Positions 1-8,413 of a DNA stretch of 64,000 nucleotides are shown piece after piece. The DNA lies in the NCBI RefSeq assembly GCF_014635845.1, contig NZ_BMDP01000001.1, forward strand, positions 372,001-436,000. The letters are read 5' to 3'. A program made the position numbers and the translations under genes. Every line of letters starts with the position of its first letter. Within the stretch, counting starts at the first letter, position 1. The notes beneath the pieces are model-generated. The model made no database searches and was not told the DNA's origin. It worked only from the letters and a program-made list of their open reading frames with translations. Source of the DNA: Oxalicibacterium solurbis (lineage in GTDB: Bacteria; Pseudomonadota; Gammaproteobacteria; Burkholderiales; Burkholderiaceae_D).

Positions 1-25
1 CGGCTTTCCGGCAGCCGGCTACAGT

Positions 26-403
26 TTAGGCCGAAAAGACGCGGTAGGAAGCAAACCCGGCCATGCAGAAGAGCACGGAGCCGAACAGATGCAACGAGAC
101 GTGAGCCAAGGCCCATAGATAATCGCCACGCTGCAGCAGCAGGAAGGATTCAGCGGAAAAGGTGGAAAACGTGGTCAGGCCGCCAAGAAACCCGGTGACG
201 GCAAACAGCCGCCATTCCGCCGACAGCCCGGGATGGGCGGCAAAGAAACCGACAGCCAGGCCGATCAGGTAACCGCCGGCCAGGTTGGCGATCAGCGTGC
301 CGAAGAAGACCTTGGAATGCAGCGTATTGAGCCACAGCGTCAGCCCCCAGCGCAGCCATGCACCGAACGCGGCGCCGACGCCGACCGCGGCCCAGGCCAT
401 CAT
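26..403 (-). CDS. crcB: Fluoride-specific ion channel CrcB/FluC
   Basis: A 125-residue protein with four hydrophobic segments, the usual size for the CrcB/FluC family, which exports fluoride across the inner membrane as a dual-topology dimer. The family signatures are visible: GAAFGAWLRW near residue 10, NLAGGYLIG near residue 40 and GFLGGLTTFSTFSAES near residue 70, the last holding the Phe and Ser/Thr residues that line the fluoride path. The start overlaps the moaE stop by 4 bases (ATGA), so it is probably translationally coupled to the molybdopterin genes. No fluoride riboswitch was noticed upstream. The family is clear; fluoride export is inferred from it. Confidence 0.93.
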   Translation of the reverse strand: MMAWAAVGVGAAFGAWLRWGLTLWLNTLHSKVFFGTLIANLAGGYLIGLAVGFFAAHPGLSAEWRLFAVTGFLGGLTTFSTFSAESFLLLQRGDYLWALAHVSLHLFGSVLFCMAGFASYRVFSA

Positions 404-930
404 CTCCCGCTTCCTTCGCCGGCCTTATTGCCAGTTTTATTGTCAGACACGTGCCATTTCTCCAGCGCCTCGTCGTCGATGACACGCGCATCGACCCAGC
501 GCGCGCCCTGTGGCGTCTGCTCCTTCTTCCAGAACGGCGCTTCGGTCTTCAGGTAGTCGATGATGAATTCGCAGGCGTCGAAGGCTTCGCCGCGATGCGC
601 GGACGTGACGGCCACCAGAACGATCTGGTCTCTCGGCAGCAGCGGGCCGACACGATGGATGACCAGCGCGTCGTCGATGTTCCAGCGCGATTTTGCCTGC
701 TCGACGATGGCCTGCAGCGCCTTCTCGGTCATGCCCGGATAGTGCTCCAGCTCCATCTCGGCCACGCTGGAACCGTCGTTCATGTCGCGGACCGTACCGA
801 TAAACGTGACGACCGCACCGATGCGCGGGCTGTGCGCGCGCATGGCCGCCACTTCGCTGCTGACATCGAAATCCTCGGTTTGAACACGTACCGTCATGTT
901 GCCTGCCTGCATCAAATCTCGTGTATTCAT
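400..930 (-). CDS. moaE: Molybdopterin synthase catalytic subunit MoaE
   Basis: The large subunit of molybdopterin synthase, which turns cyclic pyranopterin monophosphate into molybdopterin using sulfur carried on the MoaD C-terminus. VTFIGTVRDMN (residues 41-51) and the lysine-rich active-site stretch YLKTEAPFWKKE (126-137, with K128 and K135/K136) are typical. The ATG at 930 overlaps the moaD stop by one base (TGATG). An internal ATG at 897 (MTVRVQTEDF) would give a length closer to most homologues, so the true start could be either. It lies in a moeA-moaD-moaE-crcB run. Confidence 0.93.
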   Translation of the reverse strand: MNTRDLMQAGNMTVRVQTEDFDVSSEVAAMRAHSPRIGAVVTFIGTVRDMNDGSSVAEMELEHYPGMTEKALQAIVEQAKSRWNIDDALVIHRVGPLLPRDQIVLVAVTSAHRGEAFDACEFIIDYLKTEAPFWKKEQTPQGARWVDARVIDDEALEKWHVSDNKTGNKAGEGSGR

Positions 931-1187
931 CAACCGCCGGTAACCGGCGGAAAGAACGCCACTTCGCCGCCATCGCGGATCGGCGTTGCGGCATCGGTCA
1001 TCTGCTGATCATAAGCCATGCGCAGCGCACGGCCGTCTGCCAGCACTTCGGCCCATTTCCCGCCGCGCTCGCGCAGGAAGGCGCGTACATCACCCACGGT
1101 CGCCACGCCGGCCGGCAATGCCACGGTTTCCTGCGACACACCCAGCGCTTCGCGCACGCTGGCAAAAAAACGGAGTTCGATATTCAT
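930..1187 (-). CDS. moaD: Molybdopterin synthase sulfur carrier MoaD
   Basis: An 85-residue beta-grasp, ubiquitin-like protein ending in Gly-Gly (residues 84-85). That C-terminus is adenylated and thiocarboxylated to donate sulfur to MoaE. The start MNIELRFFASVREALG is typical of the family. It lies 10 bases downstream of moeA and overlaps moaE by one base, which fits a single transcript and a stoichiometric MoaD-MoaE complex. The short length and terminal GG make the assignment secure. Confidence 0.94.
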   Translation of the reverse strand: MNIELRFFASVREALGVSQETVALPAGVATVGDVRAFLRERGGKWAEVLADGRALRMAYDQQMTDAATPIRDGGEVAFFPPVTGG

Positions 1188-1197
1188 TGCTTTCGCC

Positions 1198-2451
1198 TCA
1201 ATACATCAAATCGCCGAACGGCAGGAAGCGCACCAGATCGCCCGGCGCAATCGGATTGTTCGGCGGATTGTCGATCAGACCATCGCCCCAGACGGTGGAG
1301 GTCAGCACGCCGGAACTCTGGTTGGGGAACAGATCCAGCCCGCCTTGCGCATTGATACGCGCGCGCAGGAATTCGTTGCGGCGGTCGCCCTTGGGCAACG
1401 CAAAATCGGCGCGCAGCGTCACTGCCTTCGGCGCCACGTTCTGCACGCCCTGCAGGCGCAGGATGAACGGCCGCACGAACAGCAGGAAGGTCACGAAACT
1501 CGACACCGGATTGCCCGGCAGCCCGAGGAAGAAGGCCCGGCCGGATTGTTCCCCGGATTGCGACGAACGGTTGACCTCCCCGAACGCCAGCGGCTTGCCT
1601 GGCTTGACGGCGATCTGCCACATGTTGACGCGGCCTTCCGCTTCCAGCGCCGGCTTGATGTGATCTTCCTCGCCGACCGAAACGCCGCCGGAAGTGATGA
1701 TCAGGTCATGCTCTTCGGCCGCACGGCGCAGCGTCTCGCGCGTGGCAGCCAGCGTATCCGGCACGATGCCGAAATCGGTGATGTCGCAATGCAGGTTCTG
1801 CAACAGGCCGCGCAGCGTGAACTTGTTCGAGTTGTAGATCGCACCCGGCTTCAATTCGTCGCCCGGCATCGCCAGTTCGTCGCCGGTGAAGAACACGGCC
1901 ACGCGCAGCTTGCGTACGACCGGCAGCTTCGCCAGCCCGACCGAGGCGGCCAGCCCCAGCTCCTGCGCACGCAATCGCGTGCCCGCTTCCAGGATCGTGC
2001 TGCCGGCGCGAATGTCTTCGCCGGCACGGCGTATCCATTCGCCGGATGCCGGCGCATGATTGATCGTGACGATATCGCGTTCGCCATCCTTGTCCGCTAC
2101 ACAGACTTCCTGCATGACGACCGCATCCGCACCTTGCGGCACCATCGCGCCGGTAAAGATGCGGGCGGCCGTACCGGCCTTCAACGGCTGGCCGACATGG
2201 CCGGCAGGAATACGTTGCGCGACTTCCAGCACCGCGCTGCCGCTGACGCAATCGGCGGCGCGCACCGCGTAACCGTCCATAGAAGTATTGTCCATCGGCG
2301 GCACATCGAGTTGCGACTGCTGGGCAAGTGCAAGCACGCGGCCGTTGGCTTCCAGCGTCGGCAACGTCTCGGTCTCCGTAACGGCGATGGCACCTGCGAG
2401 AAGAAAGTCGAGCGCCTCGGCCACGCTCAACATCGGCTTGGGTTGGTTCAT
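1198..2451 (-). CDS. moeA: Molybdopterin molybdenumtransferase MoeA
   Basis: A 417-residue cytoplasmic enzyme that inserts molybdate into adenylylated molybdopterin to finish the cofactor. Visible family motifs are NTSMDGYAVRAAD near residue 55, TGAMVPQGADAV near 105, SGGVSVGEEDH near 250 and GLPGNPVSSFVTF near 310. Length matches the E. coli protein (about 411). It is the first gene of the moeA-moaD-moaE-crcB run and starts with ATG. No ModE-like site was recognised in the roughly 110 bases upstream. Confidence 0.94.
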   Translation of the reverse strand: MNQPKPMLSVAEALDFLLAGAIAVTETETLPTLEANGRVLALAQQSQLDVPPMDNTSMDGYAVRAADCVSGSAVLEVAQRIPAGHVGQPLKAGTAARIFTGAMVPQGADAVVMQEVCVADKDGERDIVTINHAPASGEWIRRAGEDIRAGSTILEAGTRLRAQELGLAASVGLAKLPVVRKLRVAVFFTGDELAMPGDELKPGAIYNSNKFTLRGLLQNLHCDITDFGIVPDTLAATRETLRRAAEEHDLIITSGGVSVGEEDHIKPALEAEGRVNMWQIAVKPGKPLAFGEVNRSSQSGEQSGRAFFLGLPGNPVSSFVTFLLFVRPFILRLQGVQNVAPKAVTLRADFALPKGDRRNEFLRARINAQGGLDLFPNQSSGVLTSTVWGDGLIDNPPNNPIAPGDLVRFLPFGDLMY

Positions 2452-2559
2452 GTCGGATCAGGCTGGTCTTGATGGGCAGATTGTAGCCGGAAGCGCCGGC
2501 CGCCGCAGTATGACAGCAACGGCCGCGGCTACGCCTTCATGCAGGCGGCTTGAGACGAT

Positions 2560-4020
2560 TTATAGTCCGGTGCGCGCCGAAATATAAGCCTTCATCTTTT
2601 CGACGTCAGCCGGCATCACGTCGAATCGCTGCGGCAGGCTTTCGATATTTTCGAATCCGGCCGGACGTTCGGCATCGCGGCCCAGTGCTTCGCGAATGGT
2701 TTCATTGAATTTCGCCGGCAACGCGGTTTCCAGCACGATCATCGTCGTACCCGGCGTCAGATTTTCGCGTGCGACCTTCACACCGTCGGCGGTGTGCGTG
2801 TCGATCATCAGGCCGTGTTTTTCCTGCAGATCGCGAATCGTCGCGATGCGATCGTCATGCGTGGATTTGCCGGACACGAAGCCGAATTCCACAACGCGCT
2901 TGAACTCGTCACCATCGCTGCCCGGCTTGCCGGACAGGTCGAAACCGCCGTGCGTTTCCACCTTGCGGAACAGCGCCCGCACACGGTCGCCATCGCGGCC
3001 CAGCAGGTCGTAGACGAAACGCTCGAAGTTGGACGCCTTGCTGATGTCCATGCTCGGGCTGCTGGTGTGATAGGTCTCGGCAGACTTGCGCGTCCGGTAG
3101 ACACCGGTACGGAAGAATTCGTCGAGCACGTCGTTTTCGTTAGTCGCGACCACCAGCTTGTCGATCGGCAGGCCCATCATGCGCGCGATGTGGCCGGCGC
3201 AGACGTTGCCGAAATTGCCGGACGGGACGGTGAACGATACCTTCTGGTCGTTGCTGGTCGTCGCGGTCAGGTAGCCGCGGAAGTAGTAGATGACCTGCGC
3301 CACCACGCGCGCCCAGTTGATCGAATTGACGGTGCCGATCTTCTGCTTTTCCTTGAACGCCAGATCGTTGGAGACGGCTTTCACCATGTCCTGGCAATCG
3401 TCGAACACGCCTTCGACGGCGATGTTGAAGATGTTCGGGTCCTGCAGGCTGAACATCTGCGCAGTCTGGAACGCGCTCATCTTCTTGTGCGGCGACAGCA
3501 TGAAGACGCGGATGCCCTTCTTGCCGCGCATTGCGTATTCGGCTGCGCTGCCGGTATCACCCGACGTCGCACCGAAGATGTTCAGTTCCGCATGCTGCTT
3601 CGCCAGCGCGTATTCGAACAGATTGCCGAGCAGCTGCATCGCCATGTCCTTGAAGGCAAGCGTCGGACCGTTCGACAGCGCCTGCAGCATGATCTTCGCA
3701 CCACTGTTTTCCTCGACCAGGCGCAGCGGCGTGATGCGCGACGCATCTTCGCCGTGGCGCGCGTTGCGGTAAATGTCGGCGGTGTAAGTCTTGTGCGCCA
3801 GCGCGTGCAGATCGGCGTCAGGAATATCCGTCGCGAATTTCTTCAGCACTTCGTAGGCGAGGTCCGCGTAGGAAAGCGTGCGCCAGGCATCCAGTTCGGC
3901 GCCCGTCACTTGCGGATAGTCGGCCGGCAGATAGAGTCCGCCGTCCGGGGCGAGACCACCGAGCAGAATCTGGGAAAAAGACTGGGCAGCGGCTTCACCG
4001 CGGGTGGAAATGTATTGCAT
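2560..4020 (-). CDS. thrC: Threonine synthase
   Basis: A 486-residue PLP enzyme that converts O-phosphohomoserine to threonine, the last step of the pathway. The start ATG at 4020 (MQYISTRGEA) is chosen because it matches the conserved N-terminus of the long proteobacterial class; the frame stays open about 50 codons upstream but that part looks non-coding. GPTLAFKDMAMQ carries the PLP lysine (K124), and ATSGDTGSAAEYA and SGNFGNVCAGH bind PLP phosphate and substrate. It follows hom on the same strand, separated by a terminator-like hairpin, so it may be attenuated or have its own promoter. Confidence 0.95.
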   Translation of the reverse strand: MQYISTRGEAAAQSFSQILLGGLAPDGGLYLPADYPQVTGAELDAWRTLSYADLAYEVLKKFATDIPDADLHALAHKTYTADIYRNARHGEDASRITPLRLVEENSGAKIMLQALSNGPTLAFKDMAMQLLGNLFEYALAKQHAELNIFGATSGDTGSAAEYAMRGKKGIRVFMLSPHKKMSAFQTAQMFSLQDPNIFNIAVEGVFDDCQDMVKAVSNDLAFKEKQKIGTVNSINWARVVAQVIYYFRGYLTATTSNDQKVSFTVPSGNFGNVCAGHIARMMGLPIDKLVVATNENDVLDEFFRTGVYRTRKSAETYHTSSPSMDISKASNFERFVYDLLGRDGDRVRALFRKVETHGGFDLSGKPGSDGDEFKRVVEFGFVSGKSTHDDRIATIRDLQEKHGLMIDTHTADGVKVARENLTPGTTMIVLETALPAKFNETIREALGRDAERPAGFENIESLPQRFDVMPADVEKMKAYISARTGL

Positions 4021-4183
4021 GTCGGAAGATGTGTTGGAGAGCGAAAGCAAGCCGACATTATAACTGCTGGCGTCGCTTCTCTCCGGCTTCTCTTGGGCGG
4101 AAACGATGACAACGCCGGGCCACCATGTCATTGCGGCAATATCTCCCTGCTCCTTTCTACCTCTTCCTGTTGCCGGCAAAGAA

Positions 4184-4207
4184 AAAGGCGCCGCAGCGCC
4201 TTTTTCC
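4184..4207 (-). terminator. Intrinsic terminator-like hairpin between hom and thrC
   Basis: On the minus strand GGCGC, a four-base loop and GCGCC are followed by five T; the mirrored A tract makes the structure symmetrical. It begins 16 bases after the hom stop and precedes thrC by about 165 bases. It could end hom transcription or let part of the polymerase read through into thrC. Confidence 0.6.
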
Positions 4208-4222
4208 CTTGTTTCCTTTGAG

Positions 4223-5533
4223 TCAGCTCAGATGTTCGAGCCGCAGCTTCGTCACCTTGCCAAGCACCGTCGGCAATTGCTCGATCTTGCCGATTGCCAC
4301 CTCGACGTTCTTCTCCTGCGTCTGATGCGTCAGGATGATGATGTCGGTCTGCGTTTCACCCAACGACGGTTCCTTCTGCAGCATCGCATCGATCGAGATC
4401 GACGATTCGGCCAGGATGCTCGTCACATCGGCCAGCACACCGAGCTTGTCCGCCACATGCATGCGCAGGTAGTAACTGGACGTGACTTCCGAGATCGGCA
4501 GAATCGGCGTATCGGTCATCGCATTCGGCTGGAAGGCCAGATACGGCACGCGGTGTTCCGGCGCGGCCTCGGCCAGGCGCGCGATGTCGACCAGATCGGC
4601 GATCACGGCCGAGGCAGTCGGCTCGGAACCGGCGCCCTTGCCGTAGTACAGCGTGGCGCCGACGGCATCGCCCTGCACCAGCACCGCATTCATCGGGCCC
4701 TCGACGTTGGCGATCAGGCGCTTGGATGGAATCAGCGTCGGATGCACGCGCAATTCGATGCCCTTGGGCGTGCGCTTGGCGATGCCCAGCAGCTTGATGC
4801 GGTAGCCGAGCTGCTCCGCGTAGCGGATATCGACCGCTTCCAGCTTCGTGATGCCTTCGATGTGCGCCTTGTCGAACTGCACCGGAATGCCGAATGCGAT
4901 GGCCGACATCAGCGTCGCCTTGTGCGCGGCATCGACGCCTTCGATATCGAAGGTCGGGTCGGCTTCTGCGTAACCGAGACGTTGCGCTTCTTTCAGCACC
5001 GTGTCGAAATCGAGACCCTTGTCGCGCATCTCGGACAGGATGAAGTTGGTGGTGCCGTTGATGATGCCGGCAATCCATTCGATACGGTTCGCCGTCAAGC
5101 CTTCGCGCAGCGCCTTGATGATCGGAATACCGCCGGCCACCGCCGCTTCGTACGCGACCATTACGCTTTTTTCCTGCGCCGCCTTGAAAATCTCGTCGCC
5201 GTGCGCAGCCAGCAATGCCTTGTTCGCCGTCACGATGTGCTTGCCGTTGGCGATCGCTTTCAGCACCAGATCCTTCGCCACGCCATAGCCGCCGATCAGT
5301 TCGATGACGACGTCAACATCCGGATTGGCAACCACCAGGTTGCCGTCGCTGACCACCTCGCATGTGCCGCCGGTGACTTCCTTCGCGCGCGCGACATCCA
5401 GGTCGGCCACCATCACGATCTCGATACTGCGGCCGGCACGACGCGCAATCTCTTCCTGATTGCGTTTCAGGACGTTGAATGTGCCCGCACCGACGGTGCC
5501 GATTCCTAGCAAGCCTACTTTGATGGATTTCAT
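4223..5533 (-). CDS. hom: Homoserine dehydrogenase
   Basis: A 436-residue monofunctional homoserine dehydrogenase reducing aspartate semialdehyde to homoserine with NAD(P)H. The start at 5533 (MKSIKVGLLGIGTVG) puts the Rossmann glycine motif GIGTVG at the very N-terminus as in the family. ELIGGYGVAKDL, TANKALLAAHG and GIINGTTNFILSEM mark the dinucleotide and catalytic parts. A C-terminal ACT domain (from about residue 350) ends the protein and is the usual site of threonine feedback inhibition. It lies between alaA upstream and thrC downstream, a common betaproteobacterial arrangement. Confidence 0.95.
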   Translation of the reverse strand: MKSIKVGLLGIGTVGAGTFNVLKRNQEEIARRAGRSIEIVMVADLDVARAKEVTGGTCEVVSDGNLVVANPDVDVVIELIGGYGVAKDLVLKAIANGKHIVTANKALLAAHGDEIFKAAQEKSVMVAYEAAVAGGIPIIKALREGLTANRIEWIAGIINGTTNFILSEMRDKGLDFDTVLKEAQRLGYAEADPTFDIEGVDAAHKATLMSAIAFGIPVQFDKAHIEGITKLEAVDIRYAEQLGYRIKLLGIAKRTPKGIELRVHPTLIPSKRLIANVEGPMNAVLVQGDAVGATLYYGKGAGSEPTASAVIADLVDIARLAEAAPEHRVPYLAFQPNAMTDTPILPISEVTSSYYLRMHVADKLGVLADVTSILAESSISIDAMLQKEPSLGETQTDIIILTHQTQEKNVEVAIGKIEQLPTVLGKVTKLRLEHLS

Positions 5534-5626
5534 TGAATGTCTGCGTAATTTGATGCTGTTGATAATGCTGCTTGATGCTTTCGATGACAGCACGGGATGA
5601 TGCCGGCGCTACGCCGGCATCCGCCG

Positions 5627-6925
5627 TCAACCGGCCCTTTTGCGATAGCCGTCGAGGAAATGTGCAATGCGGCCGATCGCCACTTCCAGATCGTCGGAAT
5701 TGGGCAGGAATACTACCCTGAAATGGTCAGTGGTCGGGCAGTTGAAACCGGTGCCCTGCACGATCAGCACGCTCTCCTCGGCCAGCAATTGATAGGCAAA
5801 TTCCTGGTCGTCGGCGATCGGGTACATGGCTGGATCGAGGCGCGGGAACATGTAGAGCGCTGATTTCGGCTTGACGCAGGTGACGCCGGGAATCTCGGTC
5901 AACAGCTTGTGCGCCAGATCGCGCTGCTTCAGCAGGCGTCCGCCGGGACCGACAAGGTCGTTGATGCTCTGGTAGCCGCCCAAGGCGGTCTGGATCGCAT
6001 ATTGCCCTGGCGCATTCGCACACAGGCGCATCGAAGCCAGCATGTTCAAGCCTTCGATGTAATCCTTCGCATGGCGTTTCTCGCCGGAGACGATCATCCA
6101 GCCGGCGCGATAGCCGCAGGAACGATAGTTCTTCGACAGGCCGTTGAATGTGATGAACAACACGTCGTCGGCCAGCGATGCGATCGACACATGTTTTTCG
6201 CCGTCGTACAGCACCTTGTCGTAGATTTCATCGGCGAACACGATCAACTGGTGCTGGCGCGCAAGCTCGACGATCTGCTCCAGCAGTTCGACCGGATACA
6301 GCGCGCCGGTCGGATTGTTCGGATTGATGACGACGATGGCCTTCGTGTTCGCGTTGATCTTGCGCTTGATGTCGTCGATATCCGGCAGCCAGCCGGCCTG
6401 CTCGTCGCAGACGTAATGCACGGGCATTCCGCCGGACAAGCTGACAGCTGCCGTCCACAGCGGATAGTCGGGCGATGGCACCAGCACTTCATCGTAACTG
6501 TTGAGCAGCGCATTCATGCTCATGACGATCAGTTCGGAAGCGCCATTACCCAGGTAGATGTCGTCGATGGTCACGCCCTCGATCTTCTTTTCCTGCGAAT
6601 AGTGCATGATCGCCTTGCGCGGCGCGAACAGGCCTTTCGAATCCGTGTAGCCGGACGCGTTAGACATATTGCGGATCATGTCCTGCACGATCTCGTCGGG
6701 CGCATCGAAACCGAAGGTTGCCAGGTTGCCGATATTCAGCTTGATGATCTTGTGACCGTCTTCCTCCATCTGCCGTGCCTTTTCCAGCACGGGGCCGCGA
6801 ATGTCGTAGCAGACGTCGGCCAGTTTTTTCGATTTTTGAATCGGTCGCACAGCAATTGTTCCTTGTGGTTTCTGCGGAAGCGGCGGGCGCTCCGATGGAA
6901 GGACGTGCGGCGGGGGAGATCGCAT
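5627..6925 (-). CDS. alaA: Glutamate-pyruvate aminotransferase AlaA
   Basis: A class I/II PLP aminotransferase closely resembling E. coli AlaA, which makes alanine from pyruvate and glutamate. KKLADVCYDIRGPVLEKA, LNIGNLATFGFDAPDE, NPNNPTGALYP and the PLP-lysine region FNGLSKNYRSCGYRAGWM align with it throughout. The ATG at 6925 gives 432 residues with a proline-rich leader; a GTG at 6850 just before RPIQKSKKLADVC matches the E. coli start more closely and may be the true start. It lies upstream of hom on the same strand, about 90 bases away. Confidence 0.9.
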   Translation of the reverse strand: MRSPPPHVLPSERPPLPQKPQGTIAVRPIQKSKKLADVCYDIRGPVLEKARQMEEDGHKIIKLNIGNLATFGFDAPDEIVQDMIRNMSNASGYTDSKGLFAPRKAIMHYSQEKKIEGVTIDDIYLGNGASELIVMSMNALLNSYDEVLVPSPDYPLWTAAVSLSGGMPVHYVCDEQAGWLPDIDDIKRKINANTKAIVVINPNNPTGALYPVELLEQIVELARQHQLIVFADEIYDKVLYDGEKHVSIASLADDVLFITFNGLSKNYRSCGYRAGWMIVSGEKRHAKDYIEGLNMLASMRLCANAPGQYAIQTALGGYQSINDLVGPGGRLLKQRDLAHKLLTEIPGVTCVKPKSALYMFPRLDPAMYPIADDQEFAYQLLAEESVLIVQGTGFNCPTTDHFRVVFLPNSDDLEVAIGRIAHFLDGYRKRAG

Positions 6926-7124
6926 GCAGTCATAGAACGACTGCCGGATGTTGCGCCGCGAAAGAGAGCCATTTTGCCGAAAGGAAGCGATTTTATCAAT
7001 CGATACCGCCAGTTCGCAGCCGCATATGGTCGTTCCTGCAAGGCATTGCCTGCGCTCATGCGACGGCAGCCGAACCGTTACAATAGGCAATCTCGACTTT
7101 CCCTGCCGGATTCCGGCCATTGTC

Positions 7125-7499
7125 ATGAAGCTCCACAACACGCCTACCCAGCAATACCAGACCGTGACCGCCTACGACGAGAGCGGTGTCGAAATCAACA
7201 TGAGCCGTTTCAGCCACAGCCTGACGGTGATGCCGGAAACGCCGCCGGCTGCATGGCCCGTTTCTTCATTCGAGGCCTTGCAGGTCGAACACTTCGAACA
7301 GATCGGCGCCGCTTCGCCGGACGTCGTCATCCTCGGCACCGGTGCGCAGCAACGCTTTGCCCATCCGCGTCTGACGACTCCGCTGACATCCCGCCGCATC
7401 GGTGTCGAATGCATGGACAACCAGGCTGCCTGCCGCACCTACAACATCCTGATGGGTGAAGGCCGCAAGGTCGCTCTTGCATTGATCTTCGAGAACTGA
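7125..7499 (+). CDS. Mth938-like domain protein (DUF498 family)
   Basis: A 124-residue protein of the small Mth938/DUF498 family, related to NDUFAF3, a mitochondrial complex I assembly factor. VVILGTGAQQRF (around residue 70) and GVECMDNQAACRTYNILMGEGRKVALAL near the C-terminus (motif pieces shown) are the conserved blocks. The ATG at 7125 is chosen because the family begins shortly before the SRFSHSLTV block. It is divergent from alaA and followed by bcp. The biochemical role of bacterial members is not established. Confidence 0.8.
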   Translation: MKLHNTPTQQYQTVTAYDESGVEINMSRFSHSLTVMPETPPAAWPVSSFEALQVEHFEQIGAASPDVVILGTGAQQRFAHPRLTTPLTSRRIGVECMDNQAACRTYNILMGEGRKVALALIFEN

Positions 7500-7698
7500 A
7501 AGATCCGCACCGCCGTGCCGCACCGAACCAATGACAGTATCGCCGGTCCATTTCGCTGATGTCGAATTGACATGACAATGGATGCGCAACAATCATTGAT
7601 GAAGATTTCATCAATTTCCGATGGAATATCTTGAAGAATGGAAAGTTGCCCTCATGTCCATTGCTGATCGATCATCCTTCACGAAAGAAAGCGAACAC

Positions 7699-8193
7699 AT
7701 GGATCAACAAAGCGCCCCGGCGGAACGCCCTTCGGCCCTCGACATGATGGTGCCCGAGTTCTCCGCACCGATGACAGGTGGCCGCGATTTCCAACTGTCT
7801 GATTACAAAGGCAAAAAGATCGTCCTGTATTTCTATCCCAAGGACAATACGCCCGGCTGCACGACGGAAGGCATGCAGTTCCGCGATCTGTACGAACAGT
7901 TTCGCGCTGCCGATGCAGAGATCATTGGTGTGAGCCGCGACAGCCTGCGTTCGCACGATGGCTTCAAAAGCAAGCTCGGCCTGCCGTTCGAACTGATTTC
8001 AGATCCTGACGAAACGGTTTGCATCATGTTCGATGTCATGAAGATGAAAAACATGTATGGCAAGAAAGTGCGCGGTGTCGAACGCTCCACTTTTATCATT
8101 GACGGATCCGGCAAATTGGTGAAAGAATGGCGTGGAGTCAAAGTGCCTGGACACATCGACGAAGTGCTGGATTTCGTGAAGGCCCTTGCCTAG
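7699..8193 (+). CDS. bcp: Thiol peroxidase Bcp (PrxQ type)
   Basis: A 164-residue peroxiredoxin that reduces hydrogen peroxide and organic hydroperoxides with thioredoxin as likely donor. The peroxidatic cysteine is C54 in the motif YPKDNTPGCTTEGMQF. The resolving cysteine found five residues later in E. coli Bcp is absent here (a methionine stands there), which points to a 1-Cys type mechanism. The start at 7699 follows a purine-rich stretch and gives the usual length; the frame is open 26 codons further upstream. A terminator follows at 8237-8281. Confidence 0.92.
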   Translation: MDQQSAPAERPSALDMMVPEFSAPMTGGRDFQLSDYKGKKIVLYFYPKDNTPGCTTEGMQFRDLYEQFRAADAEIIGVSRDSLRSHDGFKSKLGLPFELISDPDETVCIMFDVMKMKNMYGKKVRGVERSTFIIDGSGKLVKEWRGVKVPGHIDEVLDFVKALA

Positions 8194-8236
8194 GGTGACA
8201 GAACCCATTGAATTCAAAAGAATATTTTTCTGAAAG

Positions 8237-8281
8237 AGCCGTTTGCGGATTAGGCCTTGCGCCTTCCCAAACGGCTTTTTT
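8237..8281 (+). terminator. Intrinsic terminator of bcp
   Basis: Stem AGCCGTTTG paired with CAAACGGCT, closed by a 22-base loop and followed by a run of T. It lies 44 bases after the bcp stop and separates it from phoH. Confidence 0.75.
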
Positions 8282-8413
8282 GCTTTTCGATCCGCAACGC
8301 ACGCTGTTGCTGCGTGCGGCCGCCGTTTTCTACCTTCCCTCAACTCTCTTCCATCGTTCTTTGGCTGTAGTCGTCTGTACGCTGTTTCCCATACTTTCCA
8401 GATCGAGGTCCTG

